Shown here in pieces: positions 52,826 to 64,000 of a DNA stretch of 64,000 bases. The notes below the pieces were generated by a model that was not told the DNA's origin, ran no database searches, and saw nothing but the letters and a program-made list of their open reading frames with translations. Source of the stretch: Urophycis tenuis (Eukaryota; Chordata; Actinopteri; Gadiformes; Phycidae). The stretch lies in contig JAXIVH010000013.1 in NCBI GenBank assembly GCA_036785325.1, positions 11,275,028 through 11,339,027 of the forward strand, given 5' to 3'. Position 1 is the stretch's first letter, and every line of letters starts with the position of its first letter. The position numbers and the translations under genes are program-made.

Positions 52826-53997
52826 CGGAGTGACGCCTCGTCCAATCAAACGTCACCACTGACACGACCATCGCCACGCCCACCGTGTGAGAATCACGGC
52901 AGGAAATGATCAACCAATACATGAACGGGACATTATTAACCAAATTGTTGATGGTCACTTGCATTTTGCCACCATCATCCAGCTCTGACGCTATATCATG
53001 GTAGGCCTATGTAAGTCAGTGATGGAGTAGCCTGTGCAGTGTCTCATAATATGAATGCTTAGTCAGCCATATACAGTATACTGCTCACTTTGATGAGCTA
53101 AGTAACTTGCTTTCTAAGTACCTGAATTGATCAAGCCTTTTCATTCATTTGCTTAGTGAGGCATATGTAGTGCTCAATTTCAATAAGCTCACACAAAATA
53201 CTTCAATAATGCTTTCTAACTTCCGAAACTAATCATGCATTGCAGCATTGTTTGGTGTTAATAAAGCATTATCAACACATTGTAAATAGTCTCTAAATCA
53301 CTAACTTGCACATTATAAATATCCTATAAACTATTACCTAGTTATCTTATTACTGTAATTGATATCTGGTTTTAAAATGCTTCATAATTGAGGAATGCAG
53401 TATTTGCGTGTGCTTTGTTCATGCTTAAAAGTTACATTTATTCCAAATGCTACCCAATCAATCAATGTAAAGACTTTACCTTCATTGCTCATAATATATA
53501 CATTATCCCATAAGGTTCACTTATTTCCATATGTATCATTTTTGTCCACCAGAGGGCGTCTCACGGGCCACTCACAATATTTCCTGGGAGAATTTTGGCA
53601 ACAATTTCATGCTGGCCTCTCCAGACCTCAGTTGCAGGACTGCAATTTCTGAACATCACATCACTAGCCCTGTCACACCTGGCATTAACATGCATCTTGG
53701 CTGATGTGATCACAAGGGGACAGCTACGTCAGTTCAAACCTTGCATTAGAATGCATCTCCACATGCTTCTTGAGTTACCACTTGTGATCACATCTCACTT
53801 TAACACTGAAAAGTATAGCAAAAATGTACATGCACAAAAACACATTAGGTAACAACTGTAACAACTCTCGTGTTGGAATGGCTGAACAATTATCAAGGTC
53901 ACTCTGAATAATCAAGGTTGATTTTTCATGACTAACAATGGACACAGGCTTACTCCTTACAGCCTAACTAGGCTTTCTCCTTCCGCTTGGAAAGCAT
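52826..53997. other. Non-coding sequence after pseudogene C
   Basis: The first 200 bases keep traces of the receptor 3' UTR (gatggtcacttgcattttgcc, compare 6481-6520). The rest is AT-rich with no recognised gene or repeat. Confidence 0.45.
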
Positions 53998-55154
53998 CTA
54001 CCAGCATTTGGACTTCAGGCGCAGTAAGCGATATTTGATTGCCAAAAAGTGTAAAATAACTTTATGTTCCCACAGCCATCCCTGATAGTGTTTGGTCAGT
54101 AGCATGGGTCTCCCAGGCCCTCTGCTCTGCAACAGAAAGAAATTGTGAACTTTGAAATGACCAGGCTTCTTACAGTAAAAGCACCCGGGCAGACCAGAAG
54201 CACCGGACAATGTACCTGGAGGTTTTTTTAAGCCTTAGTGTTGGCATCAAAAGTGTTTTCGTCATCAAGGATGGTGCTCAAATACCTATGTTGGCTTAAT
54301 GTCTCCACATTTATTAGGCCAAAACAGGAGGGTTTTGGCATCATTTTGGCACCGTCTTATGAAATGATCAAAGACTTGACCCACCTCATTCCGCACGAGG
54401 CTGAAAACCATCAAACTTGCTGATAAAGTTTGACTCAAACGTACTCTGGCAAAGATTGGTGTAACGCAAAGTTGTCCGGAAGTCGACCAGTCAACATATA
54501 ATTCCAAAGTCAATGCAAGATATTTAAGAAAGTCTGTGAGCAAGAGTATGCGGCTGCATGCGGTTGAAAGCTTCCTGCCTCCAGGAGAACAACAACAGAA
54601 CCAAGCAATGTTGGCATCTTTACTCCCCTCTGCTCTTGATAAGTGAACTGGAATGGGTAAGCAAGGCCCGTCACGGTCAGTAAGCTCCTCTTCATGATGG
54701 GTTCAAAGCCTTTAACTCATGAGGTACAGAGTGATAATCATTCAACATCTTGGGTGACAGAGCCACTGGGACAACCACGCCATCTCTCCAGAAGACAGCA
54801 TCTTCTGTGATGAAGATAGCTGATGAATGGAAAAACGCCAGACAAGAACAAAGCATCGTTTTTAAGCAGTCGGCCACTAATGCAGTCAGGCCCATGACTT
54901 TTCCTCACATGTAAAATGAACACATACATTTCTTTTTCAGTTCTGTACAGTATTCCATACATTTCATTTCTACATTTCTGTTCAGTATTCCCTGACAAGC
55001 ATTGAGGTGTTTGTGACCGACCACTTCTCCTCGACCTCGCAGACAGGAAACGTGACGACCATTGTGGTCCCATGACATGCTTGTTACCACTCTCTAGTTT
55101 CAGTTTATCTACAGGTGTTAGACGAGCGTGGGAACCGTAGCAGGTTCTTGTCAA
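53998..55154 (-). other. Possible highly decayed retroelement coding region
   Basis: Minus-strand frames contain a knuckle-like C-F-Y-C-K-K-P-G-H-F-K (54150-54185) and a stretch F-W-R-D-G-V-V-V-P-V-A-L (54760-54810) that recalls the region before the gypsy integrase zinc finger. The order and the many stops do not allow a firm assignment. Confidence 0.25.
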
Positions 55155-55387
55155 ATGAAGGCAGCCACTCGTTGTCTATTATATCATAAGAAATGACTTT
55201 GGTTCAAGAGGCGTCACCAAAAGTCTTATGAAGGCCGATGTGTGTTTAGGGTAAAGACCACGAAAATAACTCAAAGAATAGAGGAGTCCATCACTGCACT
55301 GCTGCTACAGTTCTCATTTGGAAGGGAACACAACATAAATCAGGCAAGAGACATTATTATTCGACAGGCCGACACAGTGTCACCATT

Positions 55388-55388
<1 letters not shown>

Positions 55389-55445
<57 letters not shown>
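55389..55445. repeat. (GATA)n microsatellite
   Basis: About 14 uninterrupted tetranucleotide units. Confidence 0.95.
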
Positions 55446-55447
<2 letters not shown>

Positions 55448-56039
55448 CCAAATAGGCATTTCAAGAACTCCTGATTGAGGCATCCACACATCTCAGATGT
55501 TTGCCAACATGGGCCCTGATTATCAGATTTTTGGGTGTGCTTTCCTGATTGTGTTGAACTGTTCTGTCTCTCTGCCACAGCTGCTGGTTCATTTGGGAGT
55601 GCTGGAGTGGGCAGCACTTTAAAGCACCCAGCAGCCAGAAAGCCTGAGTCAGAGAGGGTTTGAGAAACACTTCAACGTCAACCAAGCCACTGTGAGGAGC
55701 ATTAGAGTGAAGGAGTCGATAACAACACACCTGCCTGACGGATCATCCGTCCATATCCGTCTGTCCATCCATTCTTTGGTTGGACAGTTGGAAATTATCA
55801 CTTTTTTAGTATGTTTGGATTGCTGTACCTGAGGAGCATATCATCTGCACCTCTAGATTGGATTCAGCATCACCAGCCTATTTCCCTGTCCCCTCATCCT
55901 CTTCCACCAACACCCATTCCCAACTCCTAATGTTCATCCCCTCTCTTTCTCTCTGTTTATTCCTCATCCATATTCATCTCTTCTTTCCCAAGCAGCCAGC
56001 CTCGTTCCACCCACACTACCAACCCCGTCCACATCACAT

Positions 56040-56040
<1 letters not shown>
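55446..56040. other. Non-coding sequence between microsatellites
   Basis: No gene recognised. The segment from 55860 is pyrimidine-rich (ccctctctttctctctg) and leads into the CA repeats. Confidence 0.4.

Positions 56041-56094
<54 letters not shown>
56041..56094. repeat. (CA)n microsatellite
   Basis: 27 uninterrupted CA units. Confidence 0.95.
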
Positions 56095-56096
<2 letters not shown>

Positions 56097-56411
56097 CTCT
56101 GCTGCATCTCCCTGCCCACCCGTTTTTTGTCCAAACGTGCAACACCACCAGCATCCTCCGTTTCTTCCCTGACTCTGTGCGTCTTCCTCTGGCTCCTGTT
56201 TCCGTGCCTTTCTGCTCGCCACGCCTCTCTCCTCTCCTCTTCCCCGCGGGAAGCTCCTCCACACCTTCTCTGCTGCTCCATCTCTCACTGTATATTATTC
56301 AGGCCGGAGTGCTGTCCGGAACGGCTTGGGTTGTCCCAGAGCGCCTCTTCCCCCGTCACGCTCCATGGAGCACTGCTCTGCAGCCCCCGAGCCCCTTCGA
56401 AACCTGCTGGA

Positions 56412-56627
56412 CACACACCCACACGCACACACACACACGAGCAAGCACACACGTGCACACACACACACACACACACATGCACACACACACACGCACATGC
56501 ACACACACAGGCACATGCACGCACACACACACACACACACACACATACACACACACGCACACACACAGGCACATGCACGCACACACACACACACACATAC
56601 ACACACACACACACACACGCACACAGG

Positions 56628-56668
<41 letters not shown>
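56412..56668. repeat. Compound CA-rich array with a higher-order repeat
   Basis: CA dinucleotides are interrupted by cg, tg and ta at intervals. The motif caggcacatgcacgcacaca recurs (56508-56527 and 56567-56586), so a 59-bp higher-order unit is visible. Open frames across it on both strands are low-complexity artefacts. Confidence 0.85.
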
Positions 56669-56669
<1 letters not shown>

Positions 56670-57112
56670 CATGCAGAAGGGTCCGGCAGCACACGGCACA
56701 GTACAACACATACATGTACTGTTTCTCTGTGTGTGCCTGTCTCTCTGAATGTGTCTCCCGGTATTTGCTTGGTTTGCTCAAAACATGGACAGCCAGCAGA
56801 AGCAACTGCCGGACTGGAGTGGTCAGATGGCAGTAAGACAGAGGCAAAATGTATGTTTGTCCACATGGGCTGACACTGTTTGCAACTATTCTGCTACTGC
56901 AGCATAATACTAGCAAAACAACTGGTTTAAGGTGACTGCACCTAATTTCTGGAAGGAGCTACAGCAAGATTGGAACTACACACACACTCCCTTTGAGGGG
57001 CCTGAGAAATATATACAGTATATGAAACACCACAGCGCAATGTTGTTTGCATTAGTGGTGTATGTTTTAGCAATTAGACACTGACATGCATACACACACA
57101 CATGCATGTATG

Positions 57113-57248
<136 letters not shown>

Positions 57249-57358
57249 AACAAACAGCCATCTAATCTAATTTAAATTCCCCCTCCTGGAAGGGAAGCAT
57301 GTGCTGTCTCTGTGTAATCCCTCTTAAGCCAACAGTGAAGGATGAATGTGTGGTTATC

Positions 57359-57362
<4 letters not shown>

Positions 57363-57430
<68 letters not shown>
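57363..57430. repeat. (GT)n microsatellite
   Basis: 34 GT units, opposite in orientation to the CA repeat 120 bases to the left; the two could pair as an inverted repeat. Confidence 0.95.
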
Positions 57431-58900
<1,470 letters not shown>

Positions 58901-58904
58901 CAAT

Positions 58905-59275
58905 AATAATAATAATAACTTCAATTTATATAGCGCCTTTCAAGAAACCCAAGGTCACTTTACAGTGAAAAATAAAATAGATGAATAAAGGACAGAACTA
59001 AATGGCTAATTTGGAAAGGGCATGGAGAGAAGGTGAGTCTTGAGGTGAGGTTGGGGCGTGGCAGATTTCAGAAGGGAGACAGTTCCAAAGAGTAGGGGCT
59101 GTGACACTGAAGGCTCTGTCACCGAAGGTCTGTAGTCTGGTACAGGGGATGGAGAGCAGAGCAGAATCAGAGGAATACAGGGTCCGGGATGATGAGTGGA
59201 GATGGAGAAGGTCGAACAGGTACTGGGGGGCAAGAGCATGAAAGGATTTATATGTGAGGAAAAGGAGTTTGTATG
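58905..59275 (-). mobile_element. 3' UTR fragment of a CR1/Jockey-type LINE or a SINE derived from it
   Basis: Contains the widespread fish 3' end tttatatagcgcctttcaag preceded by an (ATA)n-like tail. It resembles the 3' UTR of LINE-A. It holds no reverse transcriptase sequence. Confidence 0.6.
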
Positions 59276-59745
59276 ATATATATGTGTATGTGATATGATG
59301 TGTCTTGTTCCAATTTGTTTGCTGTCTGCATTTTTTTCTATTTGAATTGTTTAGTGTTTTTCAGGTCCTACAGGTGTCAATGGTATGTATGGTACCGTGT
59401 TAACATCATGCAGGTGTCATGTATTGCATGTTCTTGTTTCAAGCTGTTCCTGTTCCGGTTTAATAATGTGCCTATAGTTGGTTCAGCATCCTAAAAGAAA
59501 ATAAGGTTTGCAAACCTGTCAGAAGCACACAGTCATTTTGTTCCCAGTAAATTGGCAGTATAGTTTACCCACAATGGATGCCACGTAAGCAAAACATCTA
59601 TGACCGTGGCTATCCCTGTCACCCTTTGCTGTTTCATAAGGTGGCAAAAATCAATTTACCTCTTCCAGTGAACGAAATTCCTAGGTGCTTCCTCGAGGTG
59701 TCTTTGTTTTAATACAATCAGGGAAATAAAACTTTTCTTTTGAAG
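59276..59745. other. Non-coding sequence
   Basis: No gene recognised. Further exons of the transposase that follows were sought here without success. Confidence 0.4.
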
Positions 59746-60706
59746 GTACCTGTCTGTCATTGGGTTTGTGATCAACATTGATACCCTGATGCTGATGATT
59801 CCTGAGCTGCTCCAAGTCCAGCGGTATGTCTGCACCTACCGGTTCAGCCAAGATCACTTGGAGCTTCTCTTTAATTCAATCAGAGCATCAGGTAGGGTTC
59901 ACATTTTAAAGCCTTTAAATAACAATAAGAAAAGATCTTTGGTGTAATTGTAGTGTGTGGGTGTGTGTTTTTTTTTCCTTAAGGGGGCTGGAACAACAAT
60001 CCCTCTGCCGACCAGTTTCAGGGCATCTTCCGGCGTCTGATGGTGCGGTGTGGTGTCTCACCGAGTGGGCTAGGCAACGTGGCAGCACAGGATCACACGG
60101 TGTCTCTGTCTGCTGTCGAGATGTCCTCGGCTGAAAGTGCAGAAGAACTCCCTCCCCCATTTGTCATTTGCAGCCCTCGTGTGTGACCACAGCTACCTTC
60201 CCACGCGCTTTGGTGGTCTTGTGGACAATGCTCTGGTCTACATCGCAGGGTTTGTGGTTCGGCAGGTACTGAGAAGGCTCCCTTGCGACGTGTGCCGTGC
60301 CAGCCTGGTGACAGACGCCGGACTCTCTTCTCATGATGAGAGCTACCACCTTCTTGTGCTGAAAAATAATGGTGGGCTGATGATACCATCAGAAGGCACA
60401 GTAAAGGTGGTGAGAGCAGCAGAGCGGGTGATTCGCCAGGTCCACTCAGGGCAAACTCCTAAGGTGGCAGTAGTCATGTATGTGGTGCGTGAGGATATTG
60501 GCACAGATGATGTGTTTTTGCTCGGGGAACACATTGGAGACACACAATCTAGCATCGACAACCACCATTCTGACTTACTAAAACTAGTAGTGTCTGTGTT
60601 CATCAAAATTAGGCTGCACCACATTGCAAAACTTACTTCACTAAAACACCAAAGTGGCAGCACAAGACAGAAACTGTGCAAAACAGTTCTCTTTCAGGGG
60701 TTTTAG
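59746..60706 (+). pseudogene. P-element/THAP9-like transposase, C-terminal half, broken
   Basis: Remnant of a P-element-type transposase. The first exon piece ends at 59891 with the conserved F-S-Q-D-H-L-E-L-L-F. It joins across a 92-base GT-AG intron to 59984, giving G-G-W-N-N-N-P-S-A-D-Q-F in frame. The reading shifts near a C-run at about 60147 and continues in another frame with Y-I-A-G-F-V-V-R-Q-V-L, L-P-C-D-V-C-R-A-S-L, L-K-N-N-G-G-L-M-I-P-S-E-G-T-V and S-S-I-D-N-H-H-S-D-L, ending at 60706. The THAP finger and the N-terminal half were not found upstream. One frameshift and the missing half make it a pseudogene. No terminal repeats were identified. Confidence 0.8.
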
Positions 60707-60905
60707 CTGCAATTGATGAAAGGCTTGTAAATACTCTTGTAAATAGTTTTCTGCAGGGATTGTTAATGTTCTTGTTCTTTCCTTATTCAATATTTCAAAG
60801 TGGTGGTGGGAGTTTAGGAGCTGGACAGTCACGAGGAACAGTGTTCTCCTCTGTGTCCTGCAGTGTGTAAAAAGTCTACAATAATAATATTAATGACAAT
60901 GATAG

Positions 60906-60907
60906 TG

Positions 60908-60954
<47 letters not shown>

Positions 60955-61188
60955 GTGATATAATAATATTAATATAATTATAATATAATATTAGTACAAT
61001 AATAATAATAATAATACTGGTAATAATAAAGATCATATAATAATATAATGACAATGATAGAATAGTAATAACAATAAGAATATAATCATAATTATTACTA
61101 TTATTACTATTAATATTAATATTATTATATTATACTCAAATGCAGTGTATACCTTTATATTATATTATATTATATTATATTATATTAT
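60906..61188. repeat. AT-rich trinucleotide and pentanucleotide repeats
   Basis: (ATA)n at 60911-60940 and scattered shorter runs to 61110, then (TATAT)-type repeats (tatattatattatattatat) at about 61155-61187. The segment continues the AT-rich spacer after the transposase remnant. Confidence 0.85.
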
Positions 61189-61439
61189 GCTGGCTAATAT
61201 GCTTTAAATAAAGACCTGAACACACCTGAACGTTTTCTTGGTTTTATCTATGTCTGTCTGTCATGTCTGATGTTTGACAAACAAACCTTATGAAAATATC
61301 TTGACAACTGGGCGATTTATGATCATTTTTATTGTGTAGAAACACCATTCCTCCATGGATGTAATGCACTGTAGGAGCGAGTGGCCCTGTTCCAAGATGG
61401 CCGCCCTGTAGGCATGCCCCTCTAGTGGGCCGCAGCAGT

Positions 61440-62242
61440 CAATGCGGCGTCTATGTATATATGTCTATGCTGTAGACCCTGACAACGAACGAAGAGTCTC
61501 CTGACAGTGTAGACTGGGTGGTTGTCAATGATCCGAGGGGGTGAAGGGGCAACAGTCGGAGGGCTCAAAGGACTGGAAGACATAGGTTTTAACTGGGAAA
61601 GATGGGTGGGTTTTCAGAGTAGCCAGTAATTTTACTTCCTAGAATCTGTCCTCAATGGGATGTCTCTTGAGGATAACCAAACTGACCTGGGATGTAGTTG
61701 GGGGCTGGGGTTTGACAATGGTCAGCAATGAGTTTGTTCTGGGCAGCCGTTCGCAGCAAGGCAGCTCGCGTCTCCCTTCAAACCCTGCGACATGGATGCA
61801 CCTGACCCTGGACTGAAGACACTGTGATTTCCCGCTCCATGGCTGGGAACAGGGGCAGCTGTTAACCTAGAGAACAATTGAAAGGAGACATTCCCATAGC
61901 AGAGGAAGAGAGAGAGTTGTGTGTATATTCAATCCAGCTCAACTGCAAACTCCAGGATGAGGGATTACGGTGGTGACACAGCGCAAGGTCGACTCCAGGT
62001 CCTGATTGACATGTTCCGTTTGAATGAGGATGGTAATTAGACGAAAGGCTGACTGTGGCGCCAAGGGCAGAAGGCCTTCCACACCTGGGAGATGATTTTG
62101 AGGGCCCCGGTCAGAGACGATGTCCATCAGAATGCCATGGATCCGGAAGACATGGAGAACTACGAGATCAGCTGTCTCACAAGCTGAGGGATGCTTGGGT
62201 AGAGCAACGAAATGTACCGCCTTGGAAAAATAGTCCACAATT
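61440..62242 (-). mobile_element. Decayed gypsy pol: integrase core and C-terminus
   Basis: Minus-strand remnant of a Ty3/gypsy pol unrelated in detail to the 39554 element. Readable are Y-F-S-K-A-V-H-F-V-A-L-P-K, H-V-F-R-I-H-G-I, V-S-D-R-G-P-Q, then N-Q-D-L-E-S-T-L-R-C-V-T-T. Past several frame changes come T-R-A-A-L-L-R-T-A and a P-x-R-I-I-D-N-H-P-like end near 61500. The Asp of S-D-R-G is kept, but frameshifts destroy the gene. Confidence 0.75.
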
Positions 62243-62581
62243 TCAAGATTCAAGATTCAAGTAAACTTTATTGTCAGTTTTCATGAATGTACAGGCCATA
62301 CACAAGAACCGAAATGCCGTTTCCCTCAATCCCTGGTGCAAGACAGCATGCAGTATAAATATAAATATATAAAAATATAAGTATTAAGAAAAAAAGAATA
62401 AAAATACTAAGGTGGTCACGAGTGCAATAAAACAGTCAATAGTAAAATGTGCAAATTGAGAACAGTAAACAGTAAGAGGTGCATTATGGGGGTAATGATA
62501 GTAATAGTAATAAATAAATGAACAGTATGGACAGTATAAACAGTTTTAAACAGTGTATAAAAAGTATAAACAGTACTATGA
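62243..62581 (+). mobile_element. LINE 3'-end-derived short repeat inserted in the gypsy remnant
   Basis: Begins tcaagattcaagtaaacttt and contains attgtcagttttcatgaatg and gaaatgccgtttccctcaa, the pattern of fish L2-type 3' ends. The hexamer acaatt lies on both sides. The gypsy protein joins across it (G-N-T-V-I-L-T-I-V then D-Y-F-S-K). Confidence 0.6.
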
Positions 62582-63237
62582 ACAATTGTGAGGATAACAG
62601 TGTTGCCTGAGGAAAGGGGAAGGCCAGTCACAAAATCAAGCGATATGTGAGACCACGGGCGGCCAGGGATCAGGAGAGGTTGGAGGAGTCCCGCCGAAGG
62701 ATGATGGGAAATTTTTCCTCAGGTGCAGACCACACAGGCCAGGACGAAGGCTCAGGTGTCTGCCTCCAATGAGGGCCACCAAAACCGTTTCAGGAAGGAG
62801 ATGGTCCAACCTATCCCTGGTGACATGAGAGATGTGACCCCATTGAAGGACATGGGAGTGGGCAGCTTCAAGAACGAACAGGCAGTTTGGTGGTCCTGTC
62901 TCCGGAGCTGGTTTGTCTCGCTGTGCCTCCCTGACAGCAGACTCCACTTTCCAGGTAAGTGCCCCCACCACACAGGTGGATTGCACAATGGTGTTGACGT
63001 TGTTCGACGGTTCCCCAGAGAATAGACGGGACAAGGCATCTGGCGTGATGTTCTTAGAACCGGGACGGTGAGTAAGAATGAAATTGAAGCGGCCAAAGAA
63101 CAACGCCCAGCGAGCCTGATGGGAGTTTAAACACTTAGCGTCTTGGATGTAGGCCAGATTTTTATGATTGGTCCACACTACAAAAGGTTGTTCAGCGCCC
63201 TCTAGCCAATGTCTCCATTCCTCCAAAGCCAACTTAA
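62582..63237 (-). mobile_element. Decayed gypsy pol: RNase H end and integrase start
   Basis: Continuation of the minus-strand gypsy remnant. It reads L-A-L-E-E-W-R-H-W-L-E-G-A, T-N-H-K-N-L-A-Y-I-Q, A-R-W-A-L-F-F-G-R-F-N-F, R-P-G-S-K-N-I-T-P-D-A-L-S-R, then after frame changes T-G-L-P-L-S-S-G-N-T. Where T-D-H-K-N-L is usual it has T-N-H-K-N-L, so an RNase H Asp is lost. Confidence 0.8.
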
Positions 63238-63876
63238 AGTGATGGTTCGGAGTAAAATTCACCCTGAGGTCATTTCCACCAATAATCCAGCCAATGATGC
63301 AGCCCTCAGATGCATTTTTAGCGACGGTCAATATTTATCAAGTTTGAAGTATAAGCCGAATGGCTTAGTATTGGAGTGCCCGGTACACTGCGTATATCTC
63401 GTAAATTACCCCACTAATAATGCATGGATTGTTACCCAACTTCTGTAGTAGTACATATATGGTCTGTACTCACAAAACGAGGCATTTTAAAGTTTGTAAG
63501 TACACCAGGAGTTTATTTAAAAGAGCACTTTTCTGATAGCTTCAACTAGCTGTTGCTAAGGCTACCGCTGCGTCGACGTCTCTTCCGTCTTTCCGGATAA
63601 GTTCGTAAAAGTCCTCTTCAAAACTCACGTGTAAGGAAAAGGTTAGTGAATTCAACACTCCATCGAAATGTATTGACAACTGGAAAAATTGAATACTTGA
63701 AATTAGATGGAGTGTTGAATTCACTAACTTTTTCCTTACACTTGTGAGTTTTGAAGAGGGATTTTACGAACTTATCCGGAAAGACGGAAGAGACGTCGAC
63801 GCAGCATCTGAGGGGGTATTTGGCTGGATTATTGGTGGAAATTACCTCAGGGTAAATTTTACTCTGAACCATCACT
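63238..63876. mobile_element. 639-bp MITE with 55-bp inverted ends and TTAA target site
   Basis: The left end AGTGATGGTTCGGAGTAAAA and the right end (complement AGTGATGGTTCAGAGTAAAA) match over about 55 bases with three differences. TTAA flanks both sides (63234-63237 and 63877-63880), the target duplication of piggyBac-type elements. Removing the element and one TTAA restores the gypsy frame R-E-L-L-A-I-K-L-A-L. Inside, a second inverted pair of about 97 bases (63569-63665 and 63706-63803) would make most of the single strand fold back. It has no coding capacity. Confidence 0.85.
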
Positions 63877-64000
63877 TTAATGGCCAGCAGTTCCCGATTG
63901 CTAACATCATAGTTGCATTACGCGGGAGACAGGCAAAGGGAAAAGAATGCAACTTCTGGTCTGGAATCGAACGTTGAGACAGAACCGACCCACTCCTGTG
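63877..64000 (-). mobile_element. Decayed gypsy pol: RNase H continuation, cut by the window end
   Basis: The minus strand reads N-Y-D-V-S-N-R-E-L-L-A-I, the stretch just before the RNase H segment at 63237. The rest of pol should lie to the right, beyond the window. Confidence 0.75.

Noticed and set aside
53998..54210. Functional zinc-knuckle protein
   Set aside because: The knuckle is incomplete (last Cys missing) and the surroundings are full of stops.
56127..56916. Several 140-250-codon frames rich in His/Thr or Cys/Val on both strands
   Set aside because: They are translations of CA/GT dinucleotide repeats, with no domain or splice support.

Overview
This is vertebrate nuclear DNA, most probably from a ray-finned fish. 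Genes are split by GT-AG introns. The repeats are typical of teleosts: L2/Jockey-type, L1-type and restriction-like-endonuclease LINEs, a tRNA-derived SINE, hAT, PIF/Harbinger and P-element DNA transposons, a TTAA-site MITE, Ty3/gypsy elements and long (CA)n, (CT)n and (GATA)n microsatellites. No bacterial features, CRISPR array or rRNA gene were seen. Splice sites, frames, TSDs and identities were worked out by eye.

Host genes. One gene family explains the unique sequence: three tandem copies of an eight-exon class A GPCR. Copy A (2869-6481) and copy B (30989-35738) have identical sizes and phases for exons 2-7. Copy C (50594-52825) is a pseudogene keeping only parts of exons 4, 7 and 8. The receptors most resemble the leukotriene B4 / chemoattractant group. 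They read S-M-N-Y-F where DRY is expected, and keep C-W-T-P-Y-H in TM6 and N-P-F-L-Y in TM7. Copy B has lost most of its C-terminal tail through a 41-bp frameshifting deletion.

A-B spacer (about 7.2-30.6 kb). An L1-type ORF2 is cut into three pieces. One cut holds a minus-strand L2-type LINE with an 839-codon ORF. The other holds an 11-kb block bounded by hAT-like inverted ends. That block contains a minisatellite palindrome and two long head-to-head copies of an RLE (R2-like) retrotransposon, one with an intact 1086-codon ORF, plus a third 3' fragment. Further right is an apparently intact PIF/Harbinger transposon (25726-30268) with both its genes and TTA target duplications.

B-C spacer (36.3-50.6 kb). 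The nesting is three deep. A minus-strand LINE is split by a plus-strand LINE. That one is split by a 0.8-kb hAT derivative and by a Ty3/gypsy element (39554-47910) whose two 1391-bp LTRs differ at one base found by eye, and whose pol is open. Its gag is split by a frame change.

Right flank (52.8-64 kb). This is microsatellite-rich DNA with a broken P-element/THAP9-like transposase and a decayed minus-strand gypsy pol that carries two further insertions, one a MITE with TTAA target duplications. The window reads as a small receptor cluster whose spacers have filled with nested transposons of different ages.
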